From Amphritea sp. (GTDB taxonomy: Bacteria > Pseudomonadota > Gammaproteobacteria > Pseudomonadales > Nitrincolaceae), in NCBI GenBank assembly GCA_024679635.1, contig JAIBDA010000001.1:1-32412 (forward strand): a DNA stretch of 32,412 nucleotides, in the 5' to 3' direction. The notes below the pieces were generated by a model. That model saw only the letters and a list, made by a program, of their open reading frames with translations, did no database searches and was not told the origin of the DNA. Numbering within the stretch: the stretch's first letter is position 1; each line of letters begins with the position of its first letter. This document shows positions 7,518 to 17,071 of this stretch, one piece after another. The position numbers and the translations under genes are program-made.

Positions 7518-8411
7518 ATGACTGCTATTACTGCTGACAACACAACGACAACGGTTAAGACAGAATCCCGCTGGCACCAGGTATGGCGCAATATGCGTCG
7601 CTCCCCTTCGGGGATGATCGGTCTGTTTGTACTCTGCGGACATCTGGTTATCGCCCTGCTGGCACCCTGGATCACCCCCCATGACTGGACCCTGCAGAAC
7701 GGCTATATCATGCTTCAGCCCCCCAGTGCCGAGTACTGGTTCGGTACCGATAATATGGGCCGTGATCTTTTCAGCCGGGTGCTGATGGGTGGTCGTGAAG
7801 CGCTCACTGTCACTCTGCTGGGCACCCTGCTTGCTGTTGTCTGGGGCGGCCTGGCCGGTATGACCCTGGGCTTTATCGGCGGCAGAATTGATGAGTGGCT
7901 GATGCGGATTGTTGATGCCCTGCTGGCTATCCCCTGGCTGTTATTCCTGCTGCTGATTATTGCCCTGGTAGGTCAGCAGGCCTGGACCCTGATTCTGACC
8001 CTTGGCTTCTTCTACGGCGTGGCTGTTATCCGCGTTGTCCGTGGTGCAACTCTGGAATATGTTCCTAAGGACTTTGTTCTGGCGGCAAAAACCCGGGGCG
8101 AATCCCGTTTTACCATCGTTGTAAAAGAGCTGCTACCGAACGTACTGGATGCCCTGCTGGTCGAAGCCGCCATGCGCTGGGCCTGGATGCTACTGGCATT
8201 CAGCTCCCTCTCCTTCCTCGGTTTTGGGGTGGTACCACCTACCCCGGACTGGGGCCTGATGATTGCCGATACCCGGGGCATGATCTCTATCGCACCCTGG
8301 GCGGTTATGTTCCCGGCGCTGGCCCTGTCCACCCTGATCATCAGTATTAACCTGACCGCTGACGCCTTCGCCAAGGCGATCGGTCTTGATCGTGCCAAAG
8401 CACCTGTATAA
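7518..8411 (+). CDS. ABC importer permease, DppC/OppC type
   Basis: 297 residues from ATG 7518, which has AGGAG 8 nt upstream; an in-frame ATG at 7491 overlaps the previous gene and lacks a site. It has the N-terminal cytoplasmic tail and first helix of DppC-type subunits (RRSPSGMIGLFVLCGHLVIALLAPW), the conserved WFGTDNMGRDLFSRVLMGGREAL segment, and the EAA loop AAKTRGESRFTIVVKELLP near residue 195. Six membrane helices. It is the heterodimer partner of the permease at 6554. Confidence 0.9.
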   Translation: MTAITADNTTTTVKTESRWHQVWRNMRRSPSGMIGLFVLCGHLVIALLAPWITPHDWTLQNGYIMLQPPSAEYWFGTDNMGRDLFSRVLMGGREALTVTLLGTLLAVVWGGLAGMTLGFIGGRIDEWLMRIVDALLAIPWLLFLLLIIALVGQQAWTLILTLGFFYGVAVIRVVRGATLEYVPKDFVLAAKTRGESRFTIVVKELLPNVLDALLVEAAMRWAWMLLAFSSLSFLGFGVVPPTPDWGLMIADTRGMISIAPWAVMFPALALSTLIISINLTADAFAKAIGLDRAKAPV

Positions 8412-8435
8412 AGCACCGGTTTAAGGGAGAGAAAA

Positions 8436-10466
8436 ATGAGTAAGAAGGTCCTTGAAGTAACGAATTTTTCCCTCGGCTACAGTAACCGAGAGGGAGATAT
8501 AATCAGTGTACTGCGCAACATATCCCTGAATATAAAGAAGGGGGAAACGGTTGGTCTGGTCGGTGAATCCGGCTGCGGTAAAAGCACCCTGGCGCTGGCG
8601 ATGATGGCTTATATGCGCAGTGGATCCCGGGTGCAGAACGGTCAGATCCATTACCACGGTAAGAACCTGTTCGAGAAAAAGCCCGCTAAGCTACAGAAAC
8701 TACGCGGCGGTAAGATCGGCCTGATCCCCCAGAATGCCGGTCAGTCCCTGACCCCGACCCAGAAGATTAAGGCCCAGCTGGCAGAAGCCCTGAAACTGCA
8801 TACCAAGCTGCCCCGCAACCAGTGGTACGAGCGCTCTTTAGAACTTCTGAAACAGGTACGTCTGCCGGCCCCCGATGCGATGCTGGAACGTTATCCACAC
8901 CAACTCTCCGGAGGCCAGCAGCAGCGGGTTGCGATCGCCATGGCCCTGGCCGGTAAACCGGACCTGTTGATACTGGACGAGCCAACCACCGGACTTGATG
9001 TAACAACCCAGGCCCATATCCTGGAGCTGCTCTGTAACCTGCGCCGGGAACTGGGCATGACCATGGTATTTGTCAGTCATGATCTTGGTGCTGTCGCCCG
9101 GATCAGTGACCGGATTGCGGTGATGTATGCCGGCGAGATTATCGAACTGGGAAGCTGTGCAGATGTGCTGCGCCAGCCTGCCCACCCCTATACCCGGGGC
9201 TTGCTGGGCTCGATTCCTCGCTTGGATGCCGATGGCCTGCCACCCTCACTACCGGGCTACCCACCTAAGGTTGGCTCAGTCACACAGGGATGTGCCTTTG
9301 CCCCACGCTGCAGCCATGCCAGTGATCTCTGCCAGCAGGATGCACCACTGTCACAGGAAGACAGCCATGCAGTGCGCTGTCACAAGGCAGGGGAACTACG
9401 CCAGGTAAACAATACGATTAATGTAATCAATCTGCCGGTACAACGCAGTGATGAGCAACTGCTGAACATTGACAACCTGCAGATCAGCTACCACCAACCG
9501 GGCCTGATCGATCAATGGCTGAACCGCCCAGAACCGGTAGCCACCGTAGATGAGATCGACCTGCAATTGAAGCGAGGTGAAACCCTGGCTCTGGTAGGCG
9601 AATCCGGTAGTGGAAAATCAACAATCATGCGCTCCATCAGTGGCATCCAGCCTCCCCGCAAGGGCCAGATTTCACTTATTGATGAAGACCTTAACCGCCC
9701 GATTGAGAAACGTGACACCCAGCTTAAGCGTAATATCCAGATGATCTTCCAGAACCCGGATGCATCGCTTAACCCGCGCCACACCGTATTTGAGATCCTG
9801 CAACAGCCACTCAAACTTTACTTCGGTCTGAACCGGGAAACCTGTCGCCAACGGGCCGCTGAGTTGCTGGAACTTGTGCGGCTGGCGCCTCACTATCTGG
9901 ACCGGATGCCGGGCCAATTGTCCGGCGGTGAAAAACAACGGGTAGCTATCGCCCGCTGCTTTGCCGGTGATCCTGAGCTGATTCTCTGTGACGAAGTCAC
10001 CTCTGCGCTGGATGTATCGGTGCAGGCTGCAGTATTGAAACTACTCAAAGAACTCCAGCACCAGAAAGGCGTAACCTACCTGTTTATCGCTCACGATCTG
10101 GCGGTAGTTAAAGCGATCGCCGATCAGGTTGCAGTGTTGTATCAGGGGCGCCTGTGTCAGGTAGGTCCTGTTGATCAGGTATTCACTGGCTATCATCACC
10201 CCTACACCAGAGCTCTGCTTAACGCAGTACTGGAACCCGATCCGGATCACCAGCCTCAACTGTGTACTGATGATACCTCAGAGCAACATCCCCCGGCCCG
10301 GGGCTGCGCTTACCAGCGCCGCTGCCCTCAGGCAGACCAGAAATGCAGTGAGCAGAGTCCGCCATGGCAACAGGACGGCGATAACCGGATCCGTTGTCAT
10401 CACAGCCTGCAGGAACTGACACTGCGTAACGGCAGCCCGGAGCTGATTGAGGTCGCCAACTTCTGA
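8436..10466 (+). CDS. Fused double ATPase of the peptide-type ABC importer (DppD-DppF in one chain)
   Basis: 676 residues with two complete ABC domains. Half one has Walker [10 protein letters not shown] (about 43-51), signature LSGGQQQR (157-164), Walker B LLILDEP. Half two has Walker [10 protein letters not shown] near 388, signature LSGGEKQR and Walker B LILCDE. Each half ends with the Cys-containing oligopeptide-transporter C-terminal extension (GCAFAPRC...C...C and GCAYQRRC...C...C). DppD and DppF are usually separate genes; the fusion gives an obligate pair that energises the two permeases. AAGGGAG precedes the start. Walker B of half two reads CDEVTSALD, with Val where Pro is usual, a known variation. 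Confidence 0.9.
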   Translation: MSKKVLEVTNFSLGYSNREGDIISVLRNISLNIKKGETVGLVGESGCGKSTLALAMMAYMRSGSRVQNGQIHYHGKNLFEKKPAKLQKLRGGKIGLIPQNAGQSLTPTQKIKAQLAEALKLHTKLPRNQWYERSLELLKQVRLPAPDAMLERYPHQLSGGQQQRVAIAMALAGKPDLLILDEPTTGLDVTTQAHILELLCNLRRELGMTMVFVSHDLGAVARISDRIAVMYAGEIIELGSCADVLRQPAHPYTRGLLGSIPRLDADGLPPSLPGYPPKVGSVTQGCAFAPRCSHASDLCQQDAPLSQEDSHAVRCHKAGELRQVNNTINVINLPVQRSDEQLLNIDNLQISYHQPGLIDQWLNRPEPVATVDEIDLQLKRGETLALVGESGSGKSTIMRSISGIQPPRKGQISLIDEDLNRPIEKRDTQLKRNIQMIFQNPDASLNPRHTVFEILQQPLKLYFGLNRETCRQRAAELLELVRLAPHYLDRMPGQLSGGEKQRVAIARCFAGDPELILCDEVTSALDVSVQAAVLKLLKELQHQKGVTYLFIAHDLAVVKAIADQVAVLYQGRLCQVGPVDQVFTGYHHPYTRALLNAVLEPDPDHQPQLCTDDTSEQHPPARGCAYQRRCPQADQKCSEQSPPWQQDGDNRIRCHHSLQELTLRNGSPELIEVANF

Positions 10467-10480
10467 TCTACCCCATTAAA

Positions 10481-10505
10481 GGTCCGGGCTTCAGGCCCGG
10501 GCACC
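10481..10505 (+). other. Intercistronic GC-rich hairpin
   Basis: CCGGGC-TTCAG-GCCCGG with further imperfect pairing outside, between the ATPase stop and the HAD start. There is no T run, so it is more likely an mRNA-processing or stability element than a terminator. Confidence 0.5.
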
Positions 10506-10536
10506 ACTCTAATACCCAGACCCGAAAGGAACTAAC

Positions 10537-11184
10537 ATGGCCGTAATCGTATACGACCTGGACCACACTCTTATAGACGAAGACTGTTCTCAGCTGTGGA
10601 TTAAATACCTGACCAAAAACAATATTGTCGGTGAGGACTTTATCGCTGAAGCGGATAAACAACATCAGCAATATCTGCAAAGCACACTGGATATGAATGA
10701 CTATCTGACGCTGATCCTAAAACCCCATATCGGCCAGACCATTAGTGAGGCTAGCACAGACATAGATCAGTTTATTGCTGACTATGTTGTTCCCCACATC
10801 CGTCCGGATGCTGTCGCTAATATCCGCCAGCACCAACAGGCCGGTGATCGCTGTGTGGTGATCTCTGCCTCAGTTGAGTTTCTGGTCGCTCCGATCGCCC
10901 GCCATCTGGGTATTGAAGATGCCATAGGCGTGCGTATTGAACTGGATCAGGAGCGGATTACCGGTAAGGGTAACGGTGTCATCTGTTATCAGGACGGCAA
11001 GGTATTCTACTTCCGGGAGTGGCTGGAGCAGCAAAATGAAAATTCCGCTGACAGCTGGTTCTATTCCGACTCCCACAACGACCTGCCCCTGCTTGAAGTG
11101 GTGGATAACCCGGTGGCCGTCAGTGCGGATCCGATCCTCGTTAATATCGCCACAGAAAGAGGCTGGCAGGTGGTTAACTGGTAA
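10537..11184 (+). CDS. HAD-superfamily subfamily IB hydrolase (SerB-like phosphatase)
   Basis: 215 residues, cytoplasmic. HAD motif I is VYDLDHTLID with nucleophile D7 and acid D9. Motif II is CVVISAS near residue 110. Motif IV is YSDSHNDLPLLEVV near residue 182. The helical cap between residues 15 and 85 is typical of HAD-IB proteins, whose known members dephosphorylate phosphoserine and similar small phosphomonoesters. It is the last gene before the terminator, so it most likely acts on a product of the NPP-like hydrolase or on the cargo of the importer. The GGAAC before ATG is a modest ribosome-binding site. The actual substrate is not predictable from sequence. Confidence 0.8.
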   Translation: MAVIVYDLDHTLIDEDCSQLWIKYLTKNNIVGEDFIAEADKQHQQYLQSTLDMNDYLTLILKPHIGQTISEASTDIDQFIADYVVPHIRPDAVANIRQHQQAGDRCVVISASVEFLVAPIARHLGIEDAIGVRIELDQERITGKGNGVICYQDGKVFYFREWLEQQNENSADSWFYSDSHNDLPLLEVVDNPVAVSADPILVNIATERGWQVVNW

Positions 11185-11185
11185 T

Positions 11186-11216
11186 AAAAACAGGGCATCG
11201 CTGATGCCCTGTTTTT
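11186..11216. terminator. Strong bidirectional terminator
   Basis: AAAAACAGGGCATC-GCT-GATGCCCTGTTTTT is a perfect 14-bp stem whose outer five pairs are A:T, so it ends both the plus-strand operon (stop at 11184) and the minus-strand LysR gene (stop at 11244). Confidence 0.95.
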
Positions 11217-11243
11217 ATCTCTTCGAACGGCATTAATACAACG

Positions 11244-12158
11244 CTATTTGCGGATATACTGTTCTTCACGTTCAAAGCTCTTCTGCATCCAGTCCCGAAA
11301 CGCAATCACTTTAGGTGAAGGGGGCTTATTCGGCAGTACCAGATAGTGGGCGCCGGAAGCTTTCAGGGTAAAGGGATGAGCCTGTGCCAGCTTACCCTGA
11401 TCCATCAACGGTTTCAGGTTGAAAGTTCTGGCTAATAGCAGGCCGACACCGTTACAGGCAGCATCAAAGGCGGCGGTACTGGTATCACACTCCAGAATTG
11501 GCATCGGCATCAGGTTGGCAAGATCCTGCTTACGGAACCATTGTTGCCAGTTTTCCTTATCACCAATTATCGTAATCAGGGGCACCTGCAGGATCTTCAT
11601 CGCATCATTGTTGATCTGAAAGCGTTCAATAAAATCAGGGTTCCCCACCACCATCAGTTTTTCCCGTGTCAGCCGCTCTACCTGCATACCGGTCCAGTCA
11701 CCATAGCCGTTAGAGATCTCTATATCCGCTTCCTCCACCTCATCCTGGGACGGCCAGACGGCAGACATTAGTCGTAAGCGGATGCCCGGGTGCTGCTGGT
11801 AAAAATCATTGATCCGGGGTAGCAACCAGCGTTGCATAAAACTGCTGCCACACTTAATGGTCAGCAACGCCCGGTGGTCACTACCAAACAGTTCATTGGT
11901 GCTGGACTGCAGGATATTAAAGGCCTCAGTCAGGACCGGCAGGTACGCCCGGGCGGCATCGGTCAGTTCCAGCTTGCGTGGTTTACGGATAAACAGCTGG
12001 GTATCCAGATACTCCTCCAGCAGTTTTACCTGCTGGCTCACTGCCCCCTGAGTCACATGCAGCTCTTCTGCAGCACGGGTCAGACTGCGCAACCGGGCAG
12101 CCGCTTCAAAGCATTTCAGGGCTTTCAGGGGAGGCAGAGGTTTACGATTATGCTTCAT
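11244..12158 (-). CDS. LysR-family transcriptional regulator (GcvA-like)
   Basis: 304 residues. The N-terminal winged helix-turn-helix is clear: LPPLKALKCFEAAARLRSLTRAAEELHVTQGAVSQQVKLLEEYL, residues 8-52, followed by LFIRKPRKLELTDAARAYLP, the wing and linker as in GcvA and AmpR. The rest is a periplasmic-binding-type effector domain. It is divergent from phnG with about 300 bp between, the usual layout for a LysR protein controlling the opposite operon, so it is a good candidate regulator of the C-P lyase genes. E. coli controls phn through PhoB, so a dedicated LysR would be a different logic. The effector is unknown. Confidence 0.85.
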   Translation of the reverse strand: MKHNRKPLPPLKALKCFEAAARLRSLTRAAEELHVTQGAVSQQVKLLEEYLDTQLFIRKPRKLELTDAARAYLPVLTEAFNILQSSTNELFGSDHRALLTIKCGSSFMQRWLLPRINDFYQQHPGIRLRLMSAVWPSQDEVEEADIEISNGYGDWTGMQVERLTREKLMVVGNPDFIERFQINNDAMKILQVPLITIIGDKENWQQWFRKQDLANLMPMPILECDTSTAAFDAACNGVGLLLARTFNLKPLMDQGKLAQAHPFTLKASGAHYLVLPNKPPSPKVIAFRDWMQKSFEREEQYIRK

Positions 12159-12457
12159 CTATAAAAAGTCTCATTAAAAATCTCATATGCCTGAGAAAAA
12201 CTATGAAAAATCATCCATGGCAGCACCTTTTAGCAGAGAAAGATGACAAAAACATTTCAGACCTTGTCATAAAAAAAACTCATTCCGCTCTTTATTTATA
12301 AGCCTTTCGCGCAAAGCACCGGAATATAGGCGTTTTTTATACAGCATTAGAATTTCTCGGGAGTTTATTAAGAAACACTCCGTTTTCTCTTTCCTGAAAG
12401 CATCCCAGAATAGCGCCATCTGAAACGTAAACAGAACTAACTTAGATGGAATCAACC
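12159..12457. promoter_or_regulatory. Divergent LysR / phnG control region
   Basis: About 300 bp, AT-rich in its middle, with no gene. Two dyads are visible. TCTCATATGCCTGAGA (12181-12196) has 5-bp arms TCTCA/TGAGA, is preceded by another TCTCATT at 12169-12175, and lies just upstream of the LysR start, fitting an autoregulatory LysR site. ATGACAA (12243-12249) is inverted as TTGTCAT (12264-12270), followed by a run of A. TTGTCATAAAA looks like half of a PHO box, but a second correctly spaced half is not present. No TCTGGTATATACCAGA operator occurs here. Confidence 0.45.
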
Positions 12458-12913
12458 ATGTCATCAGACGCTGTACAAAGCGCCCGCCAACAATGGCTCG
12501 GCGTGCTGGCAAAATCAGCCAGCCACAGCTTGCAGCAGCAGTGGCAGTCACTGCTGCTGGAACCTGAATACCAGTTCATCCGGAAACCGGAAACCGGGCT
12601 GACTATGCTCCGTGGCCGGCTGGGTGGCAGTGGTCAGCCCTTCAATATGGGGGAAATGACCCTGACCCGCTGCGCAGTGCGTCTGAGCAGTGGCACCTTG
12701 GGAGTAAGCTATATCGCCGGTCGCAATAAGCAACATGCGATCACTGCCGCTCTGGCGGATGCCCTGCTACAAGAGGAGGCCACAACAGACATTCTGCAAC
12801 AGAAACTGATTGCACCACTACAGGCGAAACTTGATACCGGACGTCACGAACGTACCGCCCAGGCAAACAGTACCAAGGTTGATTTCTTTACGCTGGTTCG
12901 GGGAGAGGACTGA
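12458..12913 (+). CDS. phnG: C-P lyase core subunit PhnG
   Basis: 151 residues from ATG 12458, preferred because it aligns with the usual PhnG start (a short tail, then RQQWLGVLAKS); an in-frame ATG at 12446 is the alternative. PhnG is part of the PhnGHI assembly that, with PhnL, attaches phosphonate to the ribose of ATP with loss of adenine, and it belongs to the PhnG2H2I2J2 core. Family features seen: RQQWLGVLAKS near the start, FNMGEMTLTRCAVRLSSGTLGVSYIAGR in the centre, and the KHAI-like NKQHAITAALADALLQ. The stop overlaps the phnH start by one base (TGATG), indicating translational coupling. Confidence 0.93.
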   Translation: MSSDAVQSARQQWLGVLAKSASHSLQQQWQSLLLEPEYQFIRKPETGLTMLRGRLGGSGQPFNMGEMTLTRCAVRLSSGTLGVSYIAGRNKQHAITAALADALLQEEATTDILQQKLIAPLQAKLDTGRHERTAQANSTKVDFFTLVRGED

Positions 12914-13518
12914 TGGCTGTTGTTTCTAATACATTAATTACCGGTTTCAGTGATCCGGTACAGCAAGCTCAGCAGGTGTTCCGCGCCCTGCTGAAAGCGA
13001 TGAGCGAGCCGGGCACCCTGGTTAACTGTAGCCATACCAATGAACTGCCTGCAGGTATGAACAGTGCCAGCTGGCAGCTGAGCCTGAGCCTGCTGGATGC
13101 CGATACAAAGGTTTGGCTGAGCCCGTCACTGGCCAACAGTGATGCGGTTATCAGTAACCTGCGTTTCCACTGCCAGTGCCCGATTACCGATGATATTGCC
13201 AGCGCTGACTTTGTTATCGCCGATAGCAGTGAGTTGCCGTTCCTGAATGATCTGAACTGGGGTTGCTCTGAGTACCCGGATCGTTCTGCCACCCTGATCG
13301 TACAGGTTCCGGCACTGAGTAATGAACCGTTCTGGAGCCTGACCGGCCCGGGTATCGAGACCAGCCGAGATCTTCGCATCGCCGGGCTTTCCGAACAATT
13401 CCGCGGCGAGCTGATCCAGAGTCGTAAGCGATTCCCGCTGGGTATCGATACGATCTACTCCTGTGGGGAAACCCTGGCAGCCCTGCCTCGTACCGCACAA
13501 GTAAGAGAGGTGAACTGA
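12913..13518 (+). CDS. phnH: C-P lyase core subunit PhnH
   Basis: 201 residues. PhnH is a PLP-fold-like structural subunit of the C-P lyase core, without known catalytic residues of its own. The conserved opening is seen (GFSDPVQQAQQVFRALLKAMSEPG), as is the central DADTKVWLSP and the ending FPLGIDTIYSCGETLAALPR, which is characteristic of the family. The start is coupled to phnG by a one-base overlap, and the stop is one base before phnI. Length is normal. Confidence 0.93.
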   Translation: MAVVSNTLITGFSDPVQQAQQVFRALLKAMSEPGTLVNCSHTNELPAGMNSASWQLSLSLLDADTKVWLSPSLANSDAVISNLRFHCQCPITDDIASADFVIADSSELPFLNDLNWGCSEYPDRSATLIVQVPALSNEPFWSLTGPGIETSRDLRIAGLSEQFRGELIQSRKRFPLGIDTIYSCGETLAALPRTAQVREVN

Positions 13519-13519
13519 G

Positions 13520-14614
13520 ATGTATGTAGCAGTTAAAGGCGGCGAGAAGGCGATCGATAACGCCCACGCCCTGATGCGCAGCCAGCGTCGCGGTGATACC
13601 GCCATTGCTGAACTGAGTGTCGCCCAGATTAAGCAGCAGCTGCCTCTGGCAGTTGACCGGGTGATGAATGAAGGTTCTGTGTATGACCCTGAGCTGGCAG
13701 CTCTGGCACTGAAACAGGCCAGTGGTGATGCGGTGGAAGCGGTCTTCCTGCTGCGGGCTTACCGTACCACCCTGCCCCGTTTTGGTTATAGCGTGCCGCT
13801 GAATACCGAAACCATGCAGATTGAGCGCCGTATCTCCGGCACCTTTAAGGATCTGCCGGGGGGCCAGATTCTGGGCTCAACCTACGACTATACCCACCGT
13901 CTGCTGGATTTTGCCCTGCTGGCTGAGGGTGAAGATGCGGTAGCACCATCTGAAGCGGGTGAAATTGCAGAGTGCCCACGGGTACTGGAGCTATTGAACA
14001 AAGAAGGTTTAATCGAGCAAAGCCGTCAATCCGGCGAAGCAGACCGCTCGCCACGGGATCTTACACGGGAACCGATTACCTTTCCGGCAGAACGTCCTGT
14101 GCGCCTACAAAACCTTATTCGCGGCGACGAAGGCTTTTTACTCTCCCTTAGCTACGCCTCTATGCGCGGCTATGGTGACAGCCATCCATTTTCCGGCGAA
14201 ATGCGCACCGGGCGGGTCAGTGTTGAGCTGGTACCGGAAGAGCTGGGCTTCCCAATCGAAGTGGGTGAAGTACTACTGACCGAAAGTGAGATGGTCAATC
14301 AGTTCCACGGTTCCAAAGAGATCCCACCGCAGTTTACCCGGGGTTACGGTATCGCCTTCGGCCGTGCCGAACGTAAAGCGATGTCGGTTGCCCTGGTTGA
14401 ACGAGCTCTGCGGGCCGAAGAGCTGGGCGAAGAGGTACTCTATCCGACCCAGGATCAGGAGTTTGTCCTCTCCCATACCGACTGTGTCTCAGCCAACGGC
14501 TTTGTATCTCACCTGAAGCTGCCCCACTACGTGGACTTCCAGTCAGAGCTGGAGATGATCCGCCGACTGCGTAAAGAGAATGGCCAGGCCAATAAATCCC
14601 AGGAGGACAAATAA
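13520..14614 (+). CDS. phnI: C-P lyase core subunit PhnI (purine nucleosidase component)
   Basis: 364 residues. PhnI alone is a nucleosidase; with PhnG, H and L it makes ribose-1-(N-phosphonate) 5-triphosphate. The start MYVAVKGGEKAIDNAHALM and the segments VYDPELAALALKQASGDAVEAVFLLRAYRTTLPR and SYASMRGYGDSHPFSGEMRTGRV (broken here only by my wording) are highly conserved in PhnI. The late part, LSHTDCVSANGFVSHLKLPHYVDFQSEL, is also typical. The stop overlaps the phnJ ATG by one base (TAATG). Nothing unusual. Confidence 0.95.
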   Translation: MYVAVKGGEKAIDNAHALMRSQRRGDTAIAELSVAQIKQQLPLAVDRVMNEGSVYDPELAALALKQASGDAVEAVFLLRAYRTTLPRFGYSVPLNTETMQIERRISGTFKDLPGGQILGSTYDYTHRLLDFALLAEGEDAVAPSEAGEIAECPRVLELLNKEGLIEQSRQSGEADRSPRDLTREPITFPAERPVRLQNLIRGDEGFLLSLSYASMRGYGDSHPFSGEMRTGRVSVELVPEELGFPIEVGEVLLTESEMVNQFHGSKEIPPQFTRGYGIAFGRAERKAMSVALVERALRAEELGEEVLYPTQDQEFVLSHTDCVSANGFVSHLKLPHYVDFQSELEMIRRLRKENGQANKSQEDK

Positions 14615-15486
14615 TGAGCACTGCTACAGGCTATAACTTTGCCTACCTGGACGAGCAGTCCAAACGCATGATCCGCCGCGCCATCCTTAAGGGAGTAGCG
14701 ATTCCCGGCTACCAGGTGCCATTCGGTGGCCGAGAGATGCCACTGCCCCATGGCTGGGGTACCGGTGGTATGCAGGTGACCGCCAGCGTTATCGGCGAAG
14801 TGGATAAGCTGAAAGTGATCGATCAGGGTGCCGATGACACCACCAACGCGATAAGTATCCGTCGTTTCTTCGCCCACACTACCGGGGTGGAAACCACTGA
14901 ACAGACCGCTGAAGCGAGCCTGATCCAGACCCGTCACCGGATTCCCGAACGCCAGCTGAAGGAAGATCAGATCCTGATCTATCAGGTACCGGTCCCGGAA
15001 CCTCTGCGCTTTATCGAACCACGGGAAACTGAAACCCGTAAAATGCACGCGTTGAACGAATACGGTGCGATGCAGGTAAAGCTGTATGAGGATGTCGCCC
15101 GTTTCGGCCATATCGCTACCAGCTACGATTACCCGGTCATGGTTAACGATCGCTACATGATGTGTCCGTCACCGATCCCGAAATTTGATAACCCTAAGAT
15201 GAATATGATGCCCGCCCTGCAACTGTTTGGCGCCGGTTTTGAAAAGCGGATCTACGCTGTGCCACCTTTTACCCGGGTTGAGAGCCTGGATTTTGATGAC
15301 TATCCGTTTGAAGTCCAGAACTGGGAAGAGAACTGCTCTATCTGTGGCTCTGACCACAGCTTCCTCGATGAGGTAATCATCGATGATGAGGGCGCTAAAA
15401 TGTTCGTCTGCTCCGATACCGATTACTGCCGCGAGCGGGTTGCCAGCGGCACGCAACCACAATCACCTGTGGAGAACAGATCATGA
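14614..15486 (+). CDS. phnJ: Carbon-phosphorus lyase radical-SAM subunit PhnJ
   Basis: 290 residues. PhnJ cleaves the C-P bond of 5-phosphoribosyl-1-phosphonate, releasing the hydrocarbon (methane from methylphosphonate). The diagnostic Cx2Cx21Cx5C pattern is intact and even keeps E. coli numbering: C241, C244 and C266 for the 4Fe-4S cluster, and C272, the thiyl-radical cysteine. The glycine that takes the first radical is present as G32 (AIPGYQVPFGG). No key residue is missing, so the enzyme should be active. It overlaps phnI by one base and phnK by four (ATGA). Confidence 0.97.
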   Translation: MSTATGYNFAYLDEQSKRMIRRAILKGVAIPGYQVPFGGREMPLPHGWGTGGMQVTASVIGEVDKLKVIDQGADDTTNAISIRRFFAHTTGVETTEQTAEASLIQTRHRIPERQLKEDQILIYQVPVPEPLRFIEPRETETRKMHALNEYGAMQVKLYEDVARFGHIATSYDYPVMVNDRYMMCPSPIPKFDNPKMNMMPALQLFGAGFEKRIYAVPPFTRVESLDFDDYPFEVQNWEENCSICGSDHSFLDEVIIDDEGAKMFVCSDTDYCRERVASGTQPQSPVENRS

Positions 15487-16301
15487 GTAATGCCGCAGAA
15501 CAACTTATCAGCACTGAAGAGTGGCAAGATATTGCTCCACTGCTGAGTGTTCAGGACCTGAGTAAATTTTATACCCCAGGCAAAGGCTGCGGTAACGTCA
15601 GCTTTGATCTCTATCCAGGGGAAGTATTAGGTATCGTTGGGGAATCCGGTTCCGGTAAATCCACACTGTTAAGTGCCCTTTCAGCCCGCCTAACACCAGA
15701 TTCCGGCCAGGTAATCTACAACAGCGAACAGTTCGGCGAAATGGATCTGTACGCCTGCGATGAATCCCAGCGCCGGGTGCTGATGCGATCAGAATGGGGA
15801 ATCGTCCACCAGCATGCCCGTGATGGCCTGCGCATGAATGTTAGTGCTGGTGCAAACATCGGCGAACGCCTGATGGCTGTTGGCGAACGACACTACGGTG
15901 ATATCCGCAGCCGGGCCGAAGAATGGCTGACGGCGGTAGAGATCGATACCGGCCGTATCGATGACCGCCCCAGCCAGTTCTCCGGTGGTATGCAACAACG
16001 ACTGCAGATTGCCCGTAACCTGGTGACCCATCCGAACCTGATCTTTATGGACGAGCCAACCGGCGGCCTGGATGTATCGGTACAGGCCAAACTACTGGAT
16101 CTGCTTCGTAATCTGGTATCCCGCCTGGGCCTGTCGGTCATTATCGTCACCCACGATCTGGCGGTTGCCCGCCTGCTGGCGCACCGACTGATGGTAATGC
16201 GTCGCGGTGAAGTGGTTGAAACCGGTCTTACCGACCAGGTACTGGACGATCCGCAGCACCCTTATACCCAGTTGCTGGTTTCCTCCATTCTGCAGAACTA
16301 A
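15483..16301 (+). CDS. phnK: C-P lyase ABC-type ATPase PhnK
   Basis: 272 residues. PhnK is a soluble ABC ATPase that docks on the PhnGHIJ core at PhnJ; it is not part of a membrane transporter. Walker [10 protein letters not shown] is at about 53-61, the signature [10 protein letters not shown] near 165-174, and Walker [13 protein letters not shown] near 186. The segment [26 protein letters not shown] is typical of PhnK. It starts inside the phnJ stop (ATGA). Confidence 0.94.
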   Translation: MSNAAEQLISTEEWQDIAPLLSVQDLSKFYTPGKGCGNVSFDLYPGEVLGIVGESGSGKSTLLSALSARLTPDSGQVIYNSEQFGEMDLYACDESQRRVLMRSEWGIVHQHARDGLRMNVSAGANIGERLMAVGERHYGDIRSRAEEWLTAVEIDTGRIDDRPSQFSGGMQQRLQIARNLVTHPNLIFMDEPTGGLDVSVQAKLLDLLRNLVSRLGLSVIIVTHDLAVARLLAHRLMVMRRGEVVETGLTDQVLDDPQHPYTQLLVSSILQN

Positions 16302-16312
16302 GGAGCACAATA

Positions 16313-16999
16313 ATGACAACCATGATTGAAGTCACCGGTGTGGAAAAGTCCTTCACCCTGCACAACCAGGGTGGTGCCAGCTTTGAAGTTCTGGACAATG
16401 CCTCCCTGACCGTTATGTCCGGTGAGTGTGTGGTACTACACGGCCAGTCCGGTGCCGGTAAAAGTACTTTCCTGAAAGCCCTGTATGCCAATTACTCCGT
16501 CAATGGCGGCCGCATCAGTCTGCGCGATGGTGAGCAGATGGTGGAAATTACCACGGCCCTGCCACGCCGCATTATCGCCCTGCGTCGCCAGGCCCTGGGC
16601 TATGTCTCCCAGTTCCTGCGGGTTATTCCACGGGTCCCTACGGTAGAGGTGGTCATGCAGCCGCTGCTGGATCTGGGTGTGGACCGTGAGATCTGTGAAG
16701 CCAAGGCTAAAAACCTGCTGCAGCGGCTCAATGTACCCGAGCGACTATGGCACCTGGCACCCAGTACCTTTTCCGGTGGTGAGCAGCAACGAGTAAATAT
16801 CGCCCGCGGGTTTATCGTCGACTACCCAATCATGCTACTGGATGAGCCTACCGCATCCCTGGATGCCAACAACCGCAAAGTGGTGGTTGAGCTGATCCAT
16901 GAAGCCAAAGCCCGGGGCGCTGCTATTGTCGGCATCTTCCACGATGAGGATGTCCGGGAAGCCGTTGCTGATCGTTTAGTCGATATCAAAGCATTCTGA
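16313..16999 (+). CDS. phnL: C-P lyase ABC-type ATPase PhnL
   Basis: 228 residues. PhnL is the second soluble ABC protein of the pathway, needed with PhnGHI for phosphonate-ribose formation. Walker [10 protein letters not shown] is at about 44-52, the signature [15 protein letters not shown] near 160-170, Walker [13 protein letters not shown] near 178. The AAGGAG site lies 9 nt before ATG and the gap to phnK is 11 bp. A 72-bp gap to phnM follows, the first loosening of the operon. Confidence 0.94.
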   Translation: MTTMIEVTGVEKSFTLHNQGGASFEVLDNASLTVMSGECVVLHGQSGAGKSTFLKALYANYSVNGGRISLRDGEQMVEITTALPRRIIALRRQALGYVSQFLRVIPRVPTVEVVMQPLLDLGVDREICEAKAKNLLQRLNVPERLWHLAPSTFSGGEQQRVNIARGFIVDYPIMLLDEPTASLDANNRKVVVELIHEAKARGAAIVGIFHDEDVREAVADRLVDIKAF

Positions 17000-17071
17000 G
17001 AATTCAATCAAAAGAGGAACTGAAGTTAAAGCGTAGTGAGCAAGCCCATTACCTTTAAAGCAGTTTAGAAT

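Noticed and set aside
12243..12280. A PHO box before phnG
   Set aside because: TTGTCATAAAA fits one half, but no second TGTCA-type half occurs at the 11-bp spacing; the other copy is inverted. Kept only as a weak dyad.
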